Below, piece by piece: positions 1 to 10,064 of a stretch of 21,718 nt of DNA (within the stretch, counting starts at the first letter, position 1; each line of letters starts with the position of its first letter). This DNA comes from Pseudomonadota bacterium (GTDB taxonomy: Bacteria > Pseudomonadota > Gammaproteobacteria > Burkholderiales > Ferrovaceae): positions 1-21,718 of the forward strand of contig JAJZPY010000023.1 in the NCBI GenBank assembly GCA_021811005.1, in the 5' to 3' direction. A program made the position numbers and the translations under genes. Below the pieces are notes generated by a model. That model saw nothing but the letters and a program-made list of their open reading frames with translations. It was not told where the DNA came from and did no database searches.

Positions 1-9
1 TTCCGATCT
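1..9. other. Probable residual sequencing adapter at contig end
   Basis: The first nine bases, TTCCGATCT, equal the last nine bases of the common Illumina adapter 3' end (GCTCTTCCGATCT). They sit exactly at the start of the window, and homology to PrpD begins just after them. They create an in-frame TAG at 9-11 that breaks an otherwise good prpD reading frame. The simplest reading is an untrimmed adapter at a contig edge and not genomic sequence. A chance nine-base match cannot be fully excluded. Confidence 0.75.
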
Positions 10-11
10 AG

Positions 12-461
12 AGCGGGCCGCTGCACAACCCGGCTGACCGCGACCACTGCATCCAGTACATGACGGCCATCGGCCTGATTTTCGGGCGCCTCACGGCCGC
101 CGACTACGAGGACGAAGTGGCGCACGATGCGCGCATCGACGCCCTGCGCGCCCGCATGACCTGCGTCGAGGAGGCCCGCTACAGCCGCGACTACCACGAC
201 CCCGACAAGCGTTCCATCGCCAACGCGATCCAGGTGTTTTTCAAGGACGGCAGCAGCACGGAACGCGTGGAAGTGGAATACCCCATCGGACACCGCCGGC
301 GCCGCCCGGAAGGCATTCCCCACCTGGAAGCCAAATTCCGCACCAATCTGGCGCGCCGCTTTCCGCCCAGGCAGCAACAGGCCATCCTGGCCCTGGCGCT
401 GGACCAGGCGCGACTGGAAGCGACGCCCGTCCACGAATTCGTGGACCTGTTCGTCATCTGA
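12..461 (+). CDS. prpD: 2-methylcitrate dehydratase PrpD, C-terminal part (5' end missing)
   Basis: PrpD dehydrates 2-methylcitrate to 2-methyl-cis-aconitate in the methylcitrate cycle, which oxidises propionyl-CoA in the cytoplasm. Only the last 149 residues are present; the family is about 480 residues long. The visible part matches the conserved C-terminal domain of E. coli-type PrpD almost throughout: NPADRDHCIQYM near the start, then FGRLTAADYED, the YHDPDKRSIANAI stretch, VEYPIGHRRRR, and an ending of the form FVDLFVI. The in-frame ATG at 60 is an internal methionine, because homology extends upstream to codon 12. The TAG at 9-11 probably comes from adapter sequence, so I treat the gene as truncated by the contig end and not as a pseudogene. 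acnA starts 29 bases downstream, consistent with one operon. Identity is confident. Confidence 0.93.
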   Translation, partial: SGPLHNPADRDHCIQYMTAIGLIFGRLTAADYEDEVAHDARIDALRARMTCVEEARYSRDYHDPDKRSIANAIQVFFKDGSSTERVEVEYPIGHRRRRPEGIPHLEAKFRTNLARRFPPRQQQAILALALDQARLEATPVHEFVDLFVI

Positions 462-490
462 ATAAAAACGCTTTTCCTGGAGAGCACTGC

Positions 491-3175
<2,685 letters not shown>

Positions 3176-3202
3176 ACGACTATTGAACAGGAGAATCGAT
3201 TC

Positions 3203-4186
3203 ATGAAAAAACCCATGCGTGTTGCCGTCACCGGCTCCGGCGGACAAATCGGCTACAGCCTGCTGTTCCGCATCGCCAGCGGAGAAATGCTGGGCCCGGA
3301 TCAGCCCGTCATCCTGCAGCTGTTTGACATCACCCCCTCGCTGCCCGTGGTGCGCGGCGTGGTGATGGAACTGGACGACTGCGCGTTCCCGCTGCTGCAG
3401 GGCGTGGTGGTCACCGACGACGTGCGCGTGGCGTTCAAGGACGCCGACGTGGCGCTGCTGGTGGGCAGCCGCCCGCGCACCAAAGGCATGGAACGCAAGG
3501 ACCTGCTGGAAATGAACGGCGCCATTTTCACGGAACAGGGACGCGCCCTGTCGGACGTGGCGAGCCGCGACGTGAAGGTCCTGGTGGTGGGCAACCCCGC
3601 CAACACCAATTGCCTGATCGCCATGAAAAACGCACCCGGGCTCAAGCCGTCCAATTTCAGCGCCATGATGCGCCTGGACCATAACCGCGCCCTGTCGCAG
3701 ATCGCGGCCAAAGTGGGCCAGCCGGTGACCGGCGTGCGCAAGGTCACCATCTGGGGCAACCACTCCGCCACCCAGTACCCCGACCTGTACCACGCCGAAG
3801 CCGGCGGCAAGCCGGTGTCCGCCCTCATCAACGACCAGGCCTGGGTGGAAAACACTTTCATCCCCACCGTGCAGAAACGCGGCGCCGCCATCATCGAAGC
3901 ACGCGGCCTGTCCTCCGCCGCCTCCGCCGCCAACGCCGCCATGAACCACATCCGCGACTGGATTCACGGCACGCCTTCCGGCGACTGGGTCACCATGGGC
4001 ATCCCTTCCGACGGCAGCTACGGCATTCCGGAAGGAGTGATTTTCGGCTACCCCGTCACCTGTGCGGGCGGGCAGGTCCGCATCGTGCAGGGCCTGGACC
4101 TGAGCGATTTCAGCCGTACCCGCATCAAGGCCACCCATGACGAACTGCTGGAAGAACGCAGCGCCGTGACCGGCCTGCTGGGCTGA
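3203..4186 (+). CDS. mdh: NAD-dependent malate dehydrogenase
   Basis: The enzyme oxidises malate to oxaloacetate with NAD+ in the TCA cycle. It has 327 residues, typical of the cytosolic-type bacterial Mdh found in many betaproteobacteria. The Rossmann nucleotide-binding motif TGSGGQIG lies at about residues 10-17. The substrate loop reads SRPRTKGMERKDLL. The catalytic pair is Asp159 (in MRLDHNRA) and His187 (in WGNHSATQYPD). VGNPANTNCL and SSAASAANAAMNH are also family signatures. AGGAG at 3189-3193 sits nine bases before the ATG and fixes the start. The gene follows acnA by 27 bases, so prpD-acnA-mdh is probably one transcript, closed by the strong terminator immediately downstream. Confidence 0.97.
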   Translation: MKKPMRVAVTGSGGQIGYSLLFRIASGEMLGPDQPVILQLFDITPSLPVVRGVVMELDDCAFPLLQGVVVTDDVRVAFKDADVALLVGSRPRTKGMERKDLLEMNGAIFTEQGRALSDVASRDVKVLVVGNPANTNCLIAMKNAPGLKPSNFSAMMRLDHNRALSQIAAKVGQPVTGVRKVTIWGNHSATQYPDLYHAEAGGKPVSALINDQAWVENTFIPTVQKRGAAIIEARGLSSAASAANAAMNHIRDWIHGTPSGDWVTMGIPSDGSYGIPEGVIFGYPVTCAGGQVRIVQGLDLSDFSRTRIKATHDELLEERSAVTGLLG

Positions 4187-4197
4187 TCCCCAAAATC

Positions 4198-4234
4198 AAA
4201 GGGCCGACCGGGTAACCCGGTCGGCCCTTTTTTT
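4198..4234. terminator. Strong rho-independent terminator, probably bidirectional
   Basis: A perfect 15-bp inverted repeat (arms 4198-4212 and 4216-4230) closes on a three-base TAA loop and runs into a T tract on the plus strand (4228-4234, then GTTTTT). It starts 12 bases after the mdh stop codon. Read on the minus strand, the same hairpin is followed by TTTGATTTT, so it can also end the convergent minus-strand gene whose stop lies at 4250. It therefore separates the TCA/propionate genes from the long minus-strand run. Confidence 0.93.
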
Positions 4235-4249
4235 GTTTTTGTTATGCCT

Positions 4250-4627
4250 TCAGGCGGTGATGTTGACGTTCTGGCCCGTGCGCGACGACGCATGCGGCGG
4301 ATTCTGCTGCGGCAGCTGATGTTGGGGCACGCCGTTGATAAGGGCGAGCGCCGACTGCGCGTCGTTGGGTTGGGGGGTGCGCTGGGGCGTGCTGCCCTGT
4401 TGCGGCGTGTTGCCGCTGCTGGAAGCGCTGGAATGGCTGGGACTGTTATTGGCCGGAGGTTGGGATTGCGTCACCGGCTGCGCCCGGGAAGGGGGTTGCT
4501 GGGGCGGCGGCGATGAAGCGTCCTGGGCGGGAGAGGCATTCTGGGCCGCCGGGTTGCGCTTTTGCTGGGCCTGATGCTGGGCCGCCTGCGGGCTCTGGGA
4601 AATGCGGGTGTTTGCGCCGATGTTCAT
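4250..4627 (-). CDS. Low-complexity Gln/Pro-rich hypothetical protein, possibly YjfB-like at its C-terminus
   Basis: I do not recognise a firm family. The 125 residues contain about 23 Gln and 20 Pro, plus many Ser, Ala and Asn, with no signal peptide, membrane segment or cysteine, so the middle is probably disordered. The gene is likely real: GGGAGG-type ribosome site CCTCCCT (plus-strand 4634-4640) lies six bases before the ATG, and the stop is followed directly by the terminator hairpin. The last 35 residues are less repetitive: a short hydrophobic stretch (SALALINGVP), then NPPH and a final GQNVNITA. This order resembles the C-terminus of small YjfB-like putative motility proteins of proteobacteria, which typically end with NPPHLGxNVN/D-like residues. 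That link is from memory and tentative. It lies 33 bases after the exonuclease gene and is probably co-transcribed with it. Confidence 0.65.
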   Translation of the reverse strand: MNIGANTRISQSPQAAQHQAQQKRNPAAQNASPAQDASSPPPQQPPSRAQPVTQSQPPANNSPSHSSASSSGNTPQQGSTPQRTPQPNDAQSALALINGVPQHQLPQQNPPHASSRTGQNVNITA

Positions 4628-4660
4628 GAAAAACCTCCCTCAAATGGGGGTGGGCGTCTG

Positions 4661-5437
4661 TCAGGCCGGCCAGGCCGCCAGGAATTCCTGCCAGTGGTTC
4701 CCTTCCAGGGTGGCCACGGTGGCGCGGATGAACTGCAATTCTTCCTGATACTGGGCGGACGTCAGCTGCCCTCGCAGCAACTGGAAGCGAGTGTACAGCA
4801 AATAGGTGTTGAGCACATCCGTCTCGCAGTAGGCCCGGATGCCTTCGATGTCGCCGGCCTGGTAGGAGGTCCACACGGCGCTGCCGTCCATGCCGAGCTT
4901 GCCGGGAAACCCGATCAGCTTGGCCAGCGCGTCCAGCGGTGCATTGGCGCGCGCGTTGTACATGGCGAGCACGTCCATGAGGTCCAGGTGGCGCGGATGG
5001 TAACGGGACAGGTAGTTGTTCCACTTGAAGTCGCGGTCGTCCTCGCCAGTGTCCCAGTAGCGCGCCGCCGTGAGCCCGTGCACGAGGGAACGGTAATGCA
5101 GCACCTGGGCATCGAACCCCTTGCCGTTCCAGGACACCAGCTGGGGCGTGTACTTGTCCACGCCGTCGTAAAAGCGCTGGATGATGCTGGCCTCGGTATC
5201 CTGGGCCGTGCCCAGCGACCACACCTTGAAGCCGTCGCGATTGCGCAGGGCGCAGGAAATGGACACCACCCGCTGCAGGTAGTGGGGCAGGAAATCGGAG
5301 CCGGTTTTTTCGCGCCGTTCGCTGAACGCCCGTTCCGCCACCTCGGCATGGGGGGTGGCGGGGTCAAGCTCGTACAGGCGGATCAGTCCTTCACAGTCGG
5401 GGATGGTCTCGATGTCGAAGACCAGCACCGGAATCAT
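4661..5437 (-). CDS. Predicted 3'-5' exonuclease, PolB-type exonuclease domain protein
   Basis: This is a 258-residue stand-alone DEDD-superfamily exonuclease resembling the proofreading domain of family B DNA polymerases (the DNA_pol_B_exo2 family). ExoI is FDIETIP with Asp8 and Glu10. ExoII is SWNGKGFD with Asp109. ExoIII is the YCETDVLNTY segment with Tyr203 and Asp207, giving the Y-x3-D spacing of the DEDDy class. An additional conserved HLDLMD lies at about 150-155. The frame is open further upstream, but homology begins at MIPVLVFDIE and this ATG overlaps the cysM stop as ATGA, so I chose it. Translation is probably coupled to cysM. Its physiological substrate is unknown; a role in DNA or RNA processing or repair is inference from the fold. 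Confidence 0.88.
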   Translation of the reverse strand: MIPVLVFDIETIPDCEGLIRLYELDPATPHAEVAERAFSERREKTGSDFLPHYLQRVVSISCALRNRDGFKVWSLGTAQDTEASIIQRFYDGVDKYTPQLVSWNGKGFDAQVLHYRSLVHGLTAARYWDTGEDDRDFKWNNYLSRYHPRHLDLMDVLAMYNARANAPLDALAKLIGFPGKLGMDGSAVWTSYQAGDIEGIRAYCETDVLNTYLLYTRFQLLRGQLTSAQYQEELQFIRATVATLEGNHWQEFLAAWPA

Positions 5438-6321
5438 GCAGGATAGACGCCGGTGGACAGGTAACGGTCGCCGCGGTCGCACACGATGTGCACGATCACG
5501 GCATCGCGCGCGCCGGCGGAAACCTGGAGCGCGCCCCAGCAGCCTCCGCCCGAAGAGACGCCGGCAAAGATGCCCTCTTCGCGGGCCAGCCGGCGCATGG
5601 TTTCTTCTGCTTCCTCCTGGCGCACCTCCAGGATGCGGTCCACCAGGCGGCGGTCGAAGATCTTGGGCATGTACGCTTCCGGCCATTTGCGGATGCCGGG
5701 CACGTTGGCGCCTTCGGCCGGATAGATGCCCACCACCTGGATGGCGGGGTTCTGCTCCTTGAGATAGCGCGAAACCCCCATGATGGTGCCGGTGGTGCCC
5801 ATGGTGGCCACGAAATGGGTGATTTTGCCCTGGGTGTCGCGCCAGATTTCAGGACCGGTGGTTTCGTAATGGGCGAGCGGATTGTCCGGGTTGTTGAACT
5901 GGTCCAGGATCACGCCTTCGCCGGCGTCGCGCATTTTTTCCGCCAGGTCGCGTGCCGCTTCCATGCCGCCTTCCTTGGGCACCAGGACGATTTCCGCGCC
6001 CAGGGCCCGCATGGTCTGGCGCCGTTCAATGCTGAGGTGTTCGGGCATGATGAGCACCATGCGATAGCCTTTGAGCGAAGCGGCCAACGCCAGCGCGATG
6101 CCGGTATTGCCGCTGGTGGCTTCGATCAGGGTATCGCCCGGCTTGATGTCGCCGCGCGCTTCCGCGCGCTTGACCATGGACAAGGCCGGCCGGTCCTTGA
6201 CCGAGCCCGCAGGGTTATTGCCTTCGAGCTTGGCGTAAATGCGGTTGGTGGTGTTGCCGGGCAGGTGCCGCAACGGGACGAGCGGCGTATCGCCGATGCA
6301 TTCTTCGATGGTTTTGATCAT
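5434..6321 (-). CDS. cysM: Cysteine synthase B (O-acetylserine sulfhydrylase B)
   Basis: A PLP enzyme that makes cysteine from O-acetylserine and sulfide, and in the CysM type also uses thiosulfate. It has 295 residues. The PLP lysine is Lys42 in GNNPAGSVKDR. The substrate loop is EATSGNTGIALA, and the phosphate-binding loop is the glycine/threonine-rich MGTTGTIMGVSR. CysM-specific stretches include DQFNNPDNPLAHYETTGPEI and the C-terminal CDRGDRYLSTG. These distinguish it from CysK. GGAG at about 6326-6329 lies four bases before the ATG. The stop codon overlaps the next gene, a PolB-like exonuclease, by four bases. comEA lies 41 bases upstream on the same strand. Confidence 0.96.
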   Translation of the reverse strand: MIKTIEECIGDTPLVPLRHLPGNTTNRIYAKLEGNNPAGSVKDRPALSMVKRAEARGDIKPGDTLIEATSGNTGIALALAASLKGYRMVLIMPEHLSIERRQTMRALGAEIVLVPKEGGMEAARDLAEKMRDAGEGVILDQFNNPDNPLAHYETTGPEIWRDTQGKITHFVATMGTTGTIMGVSRYLKEQNPAIQVVGIYPAEGANVPGIRKWPEAYMPKIFDRRLVDRILEVRQEEAEETMRRLAREEGIFAGVSSGGGCWGALQVSAGARDAVIVHIVCDRGDRYLSTGVYPA

Positions 6322-6362
6322 GATGCTCCGACTCTAGCACAATTCGGCGCCCGCCCGCACCG

Positions 6363-6710
6363 TCAGTGCCGCCCGCGCGGCCCCACGGAAGACGCCGCGG
6401 ACGCGGGGGCAGACGCGGGCGCTGGCGCGCTGGCCGGCTTTCCGGAAATGGACAGGCCCGGGGCCAGGCGTGCCACGGTTTTGGCGCCGAATCCCTTGAT
6501 TTTTCGCAGGTCGGAAAGGGAATGGAAGCTGCCGTATTTGGTGCGGTAAGCCAGGATGGCCTGCGCTTTGACGGGCCCGATGCCTTTCACGGTGCGCAGC
6601 TGCTGCTCGCTGGCCGTGTTGAGGTCCACCAGGGCCCAGGCGGGCACGGCAAAGGCCCACACAAGCCACACGAACAGGAAACGGCGGATGAAAACGGACA
6701 GGTGGGGCAT
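6363..6710 (-). CDS. comEA: ComEA-like helix-hairpin-helix DNA-binding protein, secreted
   Basis: A 115-residue protein with an N-terminal signal peptide: two arginines at 9-10, a hydrophobic core to about residue 24, and a likely cleavage site after AWA (residue 26). The mature part holds a ComEA-type double helix-hairpin-helix: VDLNTASEQQL followed by VKGIGPVKAQAIL, then SLSDLRKIKGFGAKTVARL. A low-complexity Ala/Pro/Ser tail ends the protein. ComEA proteins bind incoming double-stranded DNA in the periplasm during natural transformation. Short betaproteobacterial homologues like this one are widespread and do not alone prove competence. AGGAG lies about five bases before the ATG. A 7-bp inverted repeat spans the leader (see the separate entry). 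Confidence 0.87.
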   Translation of the reverse strand: MPHLSVFIRRFLFVWLVWAFAVPAWALVDLNTASEQQLRTVKGIGPVKAQAILAYRTKYGSFHSLSDLRKIKGFGAKTVARLAPGLSISGKPASAPAPASAPASAASSVGPRGRH

Positions 6711-6754
6711 GGCGGTCTCCTGAAAAGGGACATGAAAGCTCTCCGGTGACCGCC
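6711..6754 (-). promoter_or_regulatory. Inverted repeat in the comEA leader
   Basis: GGCGGTC (6711-6717) and GACCGCC (6748-6754) form a perfect 7-bp inverted repeat with a 30-base loop. On the minus strand the downstream arm lies directly between the AGGAG ribosome site and the comEA ATG, so pairing could hinder initiation. The loop is long and the stem short, so this may be chance. Confidence 0.25.
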
Positions 6755-6767
6755 AAAGCGCGCGCTG

Positions 6768-7775
6768 TCAGCGGATCATCGCCCCCGTCATGTGCGCCAC
6801 GTAGCGGGCTACGCCTTCGGTGACGTCCAGGAAGGGTTGGTCGTAACCGGCTTCCCGGAGGCTTGTCATGTCGGCTTCAGTGTAGCTTTGGTACTTGCCC
6901 TTCAAGGCCTCGGGAAACGGAATATATTCGATCAGTTTGGAAGCCCTCATGTCTTCCAGACTGAGCTCGTCTTCCCCGCGCGTGGCGCGGATGGCATTGA
7001 TGGTGGCCACCGCCATGTCGTTGAAGGTGCGGCTGCGTCCCGTGCCCAGGTTGAAGATGCCGGAAATTTCCGGATGTTCGAGGAACCACAGGTTGACCTT
7101 GACGATGTCTTCCACCGACACGAAATCGCGCCGCTGCTCGCCATTTTCGTAGCCGTCGCACCCTTCGAACAGCTTGATGCGGCCCTGCTCGCGGTACTGG
7201 TTGAAGAAGTGGAACGCCACCGATGCCATGCGCCCCTTGTGCTGTTCGCGCGCGCCGTACACGTTGAAGTAGCGCAGCCCCACGCAGGGGGCGGTCAGGC
7301 CGGTGTCCTGGGCGCGCTGGCGGAAATGCTGGTCGAAGGCGAGCTTGGAATAGCCGTACACGTTGAGCGGCAGCTCGCACGACGGTTCTTCGCGGAAACG
7401 CGTGTTGGAACCATAGACGGAAGCGGAAGAGGCATACACCAGCGGAATTTCGCGTTCCTGGCAGTGACGGAACAGGCGCGCCGTGTAGCGGAAATTGTTG
7501 TCCATCATGTAGCGGCCGTTGTGTTCCATGGTGTCGGAACAGGCCCCCTGGTGCAGCACCGCCTGCACTTCACGGTCCAGCCCGTCGGACTCCACCAGCG
7601 AAATGAATTCGCGCTTGTCCAGGTAATCGGCGATGGTGCAGTCGGACAGGTTGCGAAACTTGTCCGCCTTCTCCAGGTTGTCCACGGCAAGGATGTTGGT
7701 CACCCCGCGCCGGTTCAGTTCTTTGATGAGGTTGGCGCCGATGAAGCCGGCGGCGCCGGTGACGATGATCATCAT
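6768..7775 (-). CDS. hldD: ADP-L-glycero-D-manno-heptose-6-epimerase
   Basis: This epimerase converts ADP-D-glycero-heptose to ADP-L-glycero-heptose, the donor for the LPS inner core. It belongs to the extended short-chain dehydrogenase family and has 335 residues. The NADP-binding motif TGAAGFIG is at 6-13. The catalytic YGYSK (Tyr140 to Lys144) follows the ASSASVYG strand with Ser116-117. FNVYGAREQHKGRMASVAFH and EQRRDFVSVED are characteristic of HldD. There are two adjacent ATG codons; the family begins MIIVTGAAGF, so either 7775 or 7772 could be used. The gene lies 21 bases after rfaE1, which supplies an earlier step of the same pathway. Confidence 0.96.
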   Translation of the reverse strand: MMIIVTGAAGFIGANLIKELNRRGVTNILAVDNLEKADKFRNLSDCTIADYLDKREFISLVESDGLDREVQAVLHQGACSDTMEHNGRYMMDNNFRYTARLFRHCQEREIPLVYASSASVYGSNTRFREEPSCELPLNVYGYSKLAFDQHFRQRAQDTGLTAPCVGLRYFNVYGAREQHKGRMASVAFHFFNQYREQGRIKLFEGCDGYENGEQRRDFVSVEDIVKVNLWFLEHPEISGIFNLGTGRSRTFNDMAVATINAIRATRGEDELSLEDMRASKLIEYIPFPEALKGKYQSYTEADMTSLREAGYDQPFLDVTEGVARYVAHMTGAMIR

Positions 7776-7796
7776 GGATGTCGATCCTGCCTGTGG

Positions 7797-8735
7797 TTAT
7801 AACGTCTGACGCAATTCGTCGCGGTGGACCACGGCCGTGCCCAGCTTGCCCACCACGATGCCGGCCGCCCGGTTGGCCAGCCGCACGGCATCCGGCAAGC
7901 CGGCTCCGGCCGCAAGGGCCACGCCGAGCGTGGCAATGACCGTGTCGCCGGCCCCGCTCACATCATAAACTTCCTGGGCGCGCGTGGGCTCGTGCGTCAC
8001 CCGCCCGGGCTGGTAGAGGGTCATGCCTTCTTCGCTGCGCGTCACGAGCAGCGCGTCCAGCTGCAGTTCGGCGCGCAGTTTTTCCGCCTTGGCCGCCAGT
8101 TCCATGTCACTTTTCCAGGAGCCGGCCACCTGGCGGAATTCCGACTTGTTGGGGGTGAGCAGCGTGGCGCCGCGATAGCGCCGGTAATCCTCGCCTTTGG
8201 GATCCACCAGCACCGGCTTGCCGGCACGCCGGCATTGCTCGATCATGGATTCGATGTGGCGCAGCCCGCCCTTGCCGTAGTCCGACAGGATCACCAGGTC
8301 GGCCTGCTCCAGCAGTCCGGGAAAATCGCTCAGCTTGGACAGCAGCACTTCGTGGCTGGGCAGCGTTTCAAAATCGATGCGCAGCAATTGCTGCTGGCGT
8401 CCCACCACGCGCAGCTTGACCGTGGTGTCGATGGTGGGGTCGCGATGCAGCACCGTCTGCACGCCCTCTTCCGCCAGCAGCTGCTCCAGGCGCCGGCCGG
8501 CTTCGTCGTCGCCCGTCACGGACAGCAGCTGGCAGCGCGCGCCCAGCGCCGCCACGCCGCGCGCCACGTTGGCGGCTCCGCCGGGGCGCTCTTCGGTCTT
8601 GCCCACCAGCACCACCGGCACCGGCGCTTCCGGGGAAATGCGGCTCACATCGCCAAACCAGTAACGGTCCAGCATGACGTCGCCCACCACCAGCACGCGG
8701 GCTTTCGAAAAACGGTCGAGCAGGGTCGCATCCAT
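7797..8735 (-). CDS. rfaE1: D-glycero-beta-D-manno-heptose-7-phosphate kinase
   Basis: A PfkB/ribokinase-family kinase that phosphorylates heptose 7-phosphate at C1 in ADP-heptose synthesis. It has 312 residues. The N-terminal VVGDVMLDRYWFG and the PGGAANVA motif (51-58) form the sugar site. The C-terminal DVSGAGDT carries the anion hole and catalytic base Asp264. The protein stops after the kinase domain, so unlike the fused HldE of E. coli it lacks the cytidylyltransferase-like adenylyltransferase domain. A separate rfaE2 must lie elsewhere in the genome (inference). Three bases separate it from ugd upstream, and hldD follows, so the three are probably translated from one message. Confidence 0.95.
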   Translation of the reverse strand: MDATLLDRFSKARVLVVGDVMLDRYWFGDVSRISPEAPVPVVLVGKTEERPGGAANVARGVAALGARCQLLSVTGDDEAGRRLEQLLAEEGVQTVLHRDPTIDTTVKLRVVGRQQQLLRIDFETLPSHEVLLSKLSDFPGLLEQADLVILSDYGKGGLRHIESMIEQCRRAGKPVLVDPKGEDYRRYRGATLLTPNKSEFRQVAGSWKSDMELAAKAEKLRAELQLDALLVTRSEEGMTLYQPGRVTHEPTRAQEVYDVSGAGDTVIATLGVALAAGAGLPDAVRLANRAAGIVVGKLGTAVVHRDELRQTL

Positions 8736-8738
8736 GGA

Positions 8739-10064
8739 TTACAGTCGTCCGATGCCGTGATATTCAAGGCCCGCCTGGCGCACTTGGGCGGGTTCGTAAA
8801 GATTGCGTCCGTCGTAGATCAGCGGATGGCGCAGGACGGCCTTGATCGCTTCGAAATCGGGGCTGCGGAAGGCTTTCCATTCCGTCACGATGACGAGCGC
8901 GTCCGCGCCGGTGAGCGCGTCTTCGGGCGAGGCGGCAAAGCGCAGGCCGGCGGGGGCGTCGCCGTAAATGCGCCGCGCTTCGTCCATGGCCACCGGATCA
9001 TAGGCCGCCACCGTGGCGCCGCGCGCGCGCAGGCCGTCGATCAGCACACGCGACGGGGCTTCGCGCATGTCGTCGGTGTTGGGCTTGAAGGCCAGGCCCC
9101 AGACCGCCACGTGGCGCCCGGCCAGGTTCTCGCCGAAACGGGCCACGATCTTGTCCAGCAGCACCGACTTCTGGCGCCGGTTCACGGCCTCCACGGACTG
9201 CAGGATCTGCAGGTCGAGCTTCTGGTCGGAGGCCGTGCGCATCAGGGCCTGCACGTCCTTGGGAAAGCAGGAGCCGCCGTAGCCGCAACCAGGGTACAGG
9301 AACTGGTAGCCGATGCGCGGATCGGAGCCGATGCCCTGGCGCACCCGTTCAATGTCGGCGCCCAGGCGCTCGGCCAGCAGCGCCAGTTCGTTCATGAAGG
9401 AAATGCGCGTGGCCAGCATGGCGTTGGCGGCGTACTTGGTGAGTTCGGCCGACTTCACGTCCATCAGGATGAGGCGTTCGTGGTTGCGCTGGAACGGCGC
9501 GTAGAGCGCGCGCATCACGTCGATGGCGTGGGGGTCGTCGGCGCCCACCACGATGCGGTCGGGGCGCATGAAGTCTTCCACGGCCGCCCCTTCCTTCAGG
9601 AATTCCGGGTTGGACACCACGCTGAAAGGCACGGACAGGCCGCGTGCGGCCAGTTCCTGCTGGATGGCGGCGCGCACCTTGTCGGCCGTGCCCACCGGCA
9701 CCGTGGACTTGTCCACCACCACCTTGGTGGCCGTCATGTGTCGCCCGATGCCGCGCGCGGCCGCCACCACGTGCTGCAGGTCGGCCGAGCCGTCTTCGTC
9801 CGGCGGCGTGCCCACGGCGATGAACTGCACTTGCCCGTAGGCCACGCTTTCCGCCACGTCCGTGGTGAAGGACAGCCGTCCGGCCGCCACGTTGCGCCGG
9901 ACCATGTCTTCCAGGCCCGGTTCGTAGATGGGAATGCCGCCGTTCTTGAGGATCTCGATCTTGCGCGGATCCACGTCCAGGCACAGCACGTGGTTGCCCA
10001 CTTCGGCAAGGCAGGCGCCGCTGACCAGGCCCACGTAGCCGGTTCCGATGATGGATATTTTCAT
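8739..10064 (-). CDS. ugd: UDP-glucose 6-dehydrogenase
   Basis: Oxidises UDP-glucose to UDP-glucuronate with two NAD+, supplying precursors for capsule, exopolysaccharide or lipid A modification. It has 441 residues. The N-terminal Rossmann motif GTGYVGLVSG is followed by the STVPVGT loop and NPEFLKEG. The helix SAELTKYAANAMLATRISFM contains Lys210. The catalytic nucleophile Cys266 is in GCGYGGSCFPKD. The C-terminal nucleotide-binding domain begins near VAVWGLAFKPNTDDMREAPS. The start codon overlaps the pyrF stop by four bases (ATGA). The product's end use cannot be told from this window, since no glycosyltransferase cluster is nearby. Confidence 0.96.
   Translation of the reverse strand: MKISIIGTGYVGLVSGACLAEVGNHVLCLDVDPRKIEILKNGGIPIYEPGLEDMVRRNVAAGRLSFTTDVAESVAYGQVQFIAVGTPPDEDGSADLQHVVAAARGIGRHMTATKVVVDKSTVPVGTADKVRAAIQQELAARGLSVPFSVVSNPEFLKEGAAVEDFMRPDRIVVGADDPHAIDVMRALYAPFQRNHERLILMDVKSAELTKYAANAMLATRISFMNELALLAERLGADIERVRQGIGSDPRIGYQFLYPGCGYGGSCFPKDVQALMRTASDQKLDLQILQSVEAVNRRQKSVLLDKIVARFGENLAGRHVAVWGLAFKPNTDDMREAPSRVLIDGLRARGATVAAYDPVAMDEARRIYGDAPAGLRFAASPEDALTGADALVIVTEWKAFRSPDFEAIKAVLRHPLIYDGRNLYEPAQVRQAGLEYHGIGRL

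Noticed and set aside
4244..4574. Plus-strand open frames overlapping the Gln/Pro-rich gene
   Set aside because: They start within or after the mdh terminator and lack ribosome sites. The minus-strand frame has a good ribosome site and a terminator at its end.
5438..5686. N-terminal extension of the exonuclease frame into cysM
   Set aside because: The extra 83 residues are Arg/Pro-rich shadow sequence from cysM, and family homology begins at the ATG overlapping the cysM stop.
6331..6339. TGCTAGAGT on the minus strand as an extended -10 promoter for cysM
   Set aside because: It would start transcription only about three bases before the ATG, excluding the GGAG ribosome site, and no -35 element is present at the right distance.
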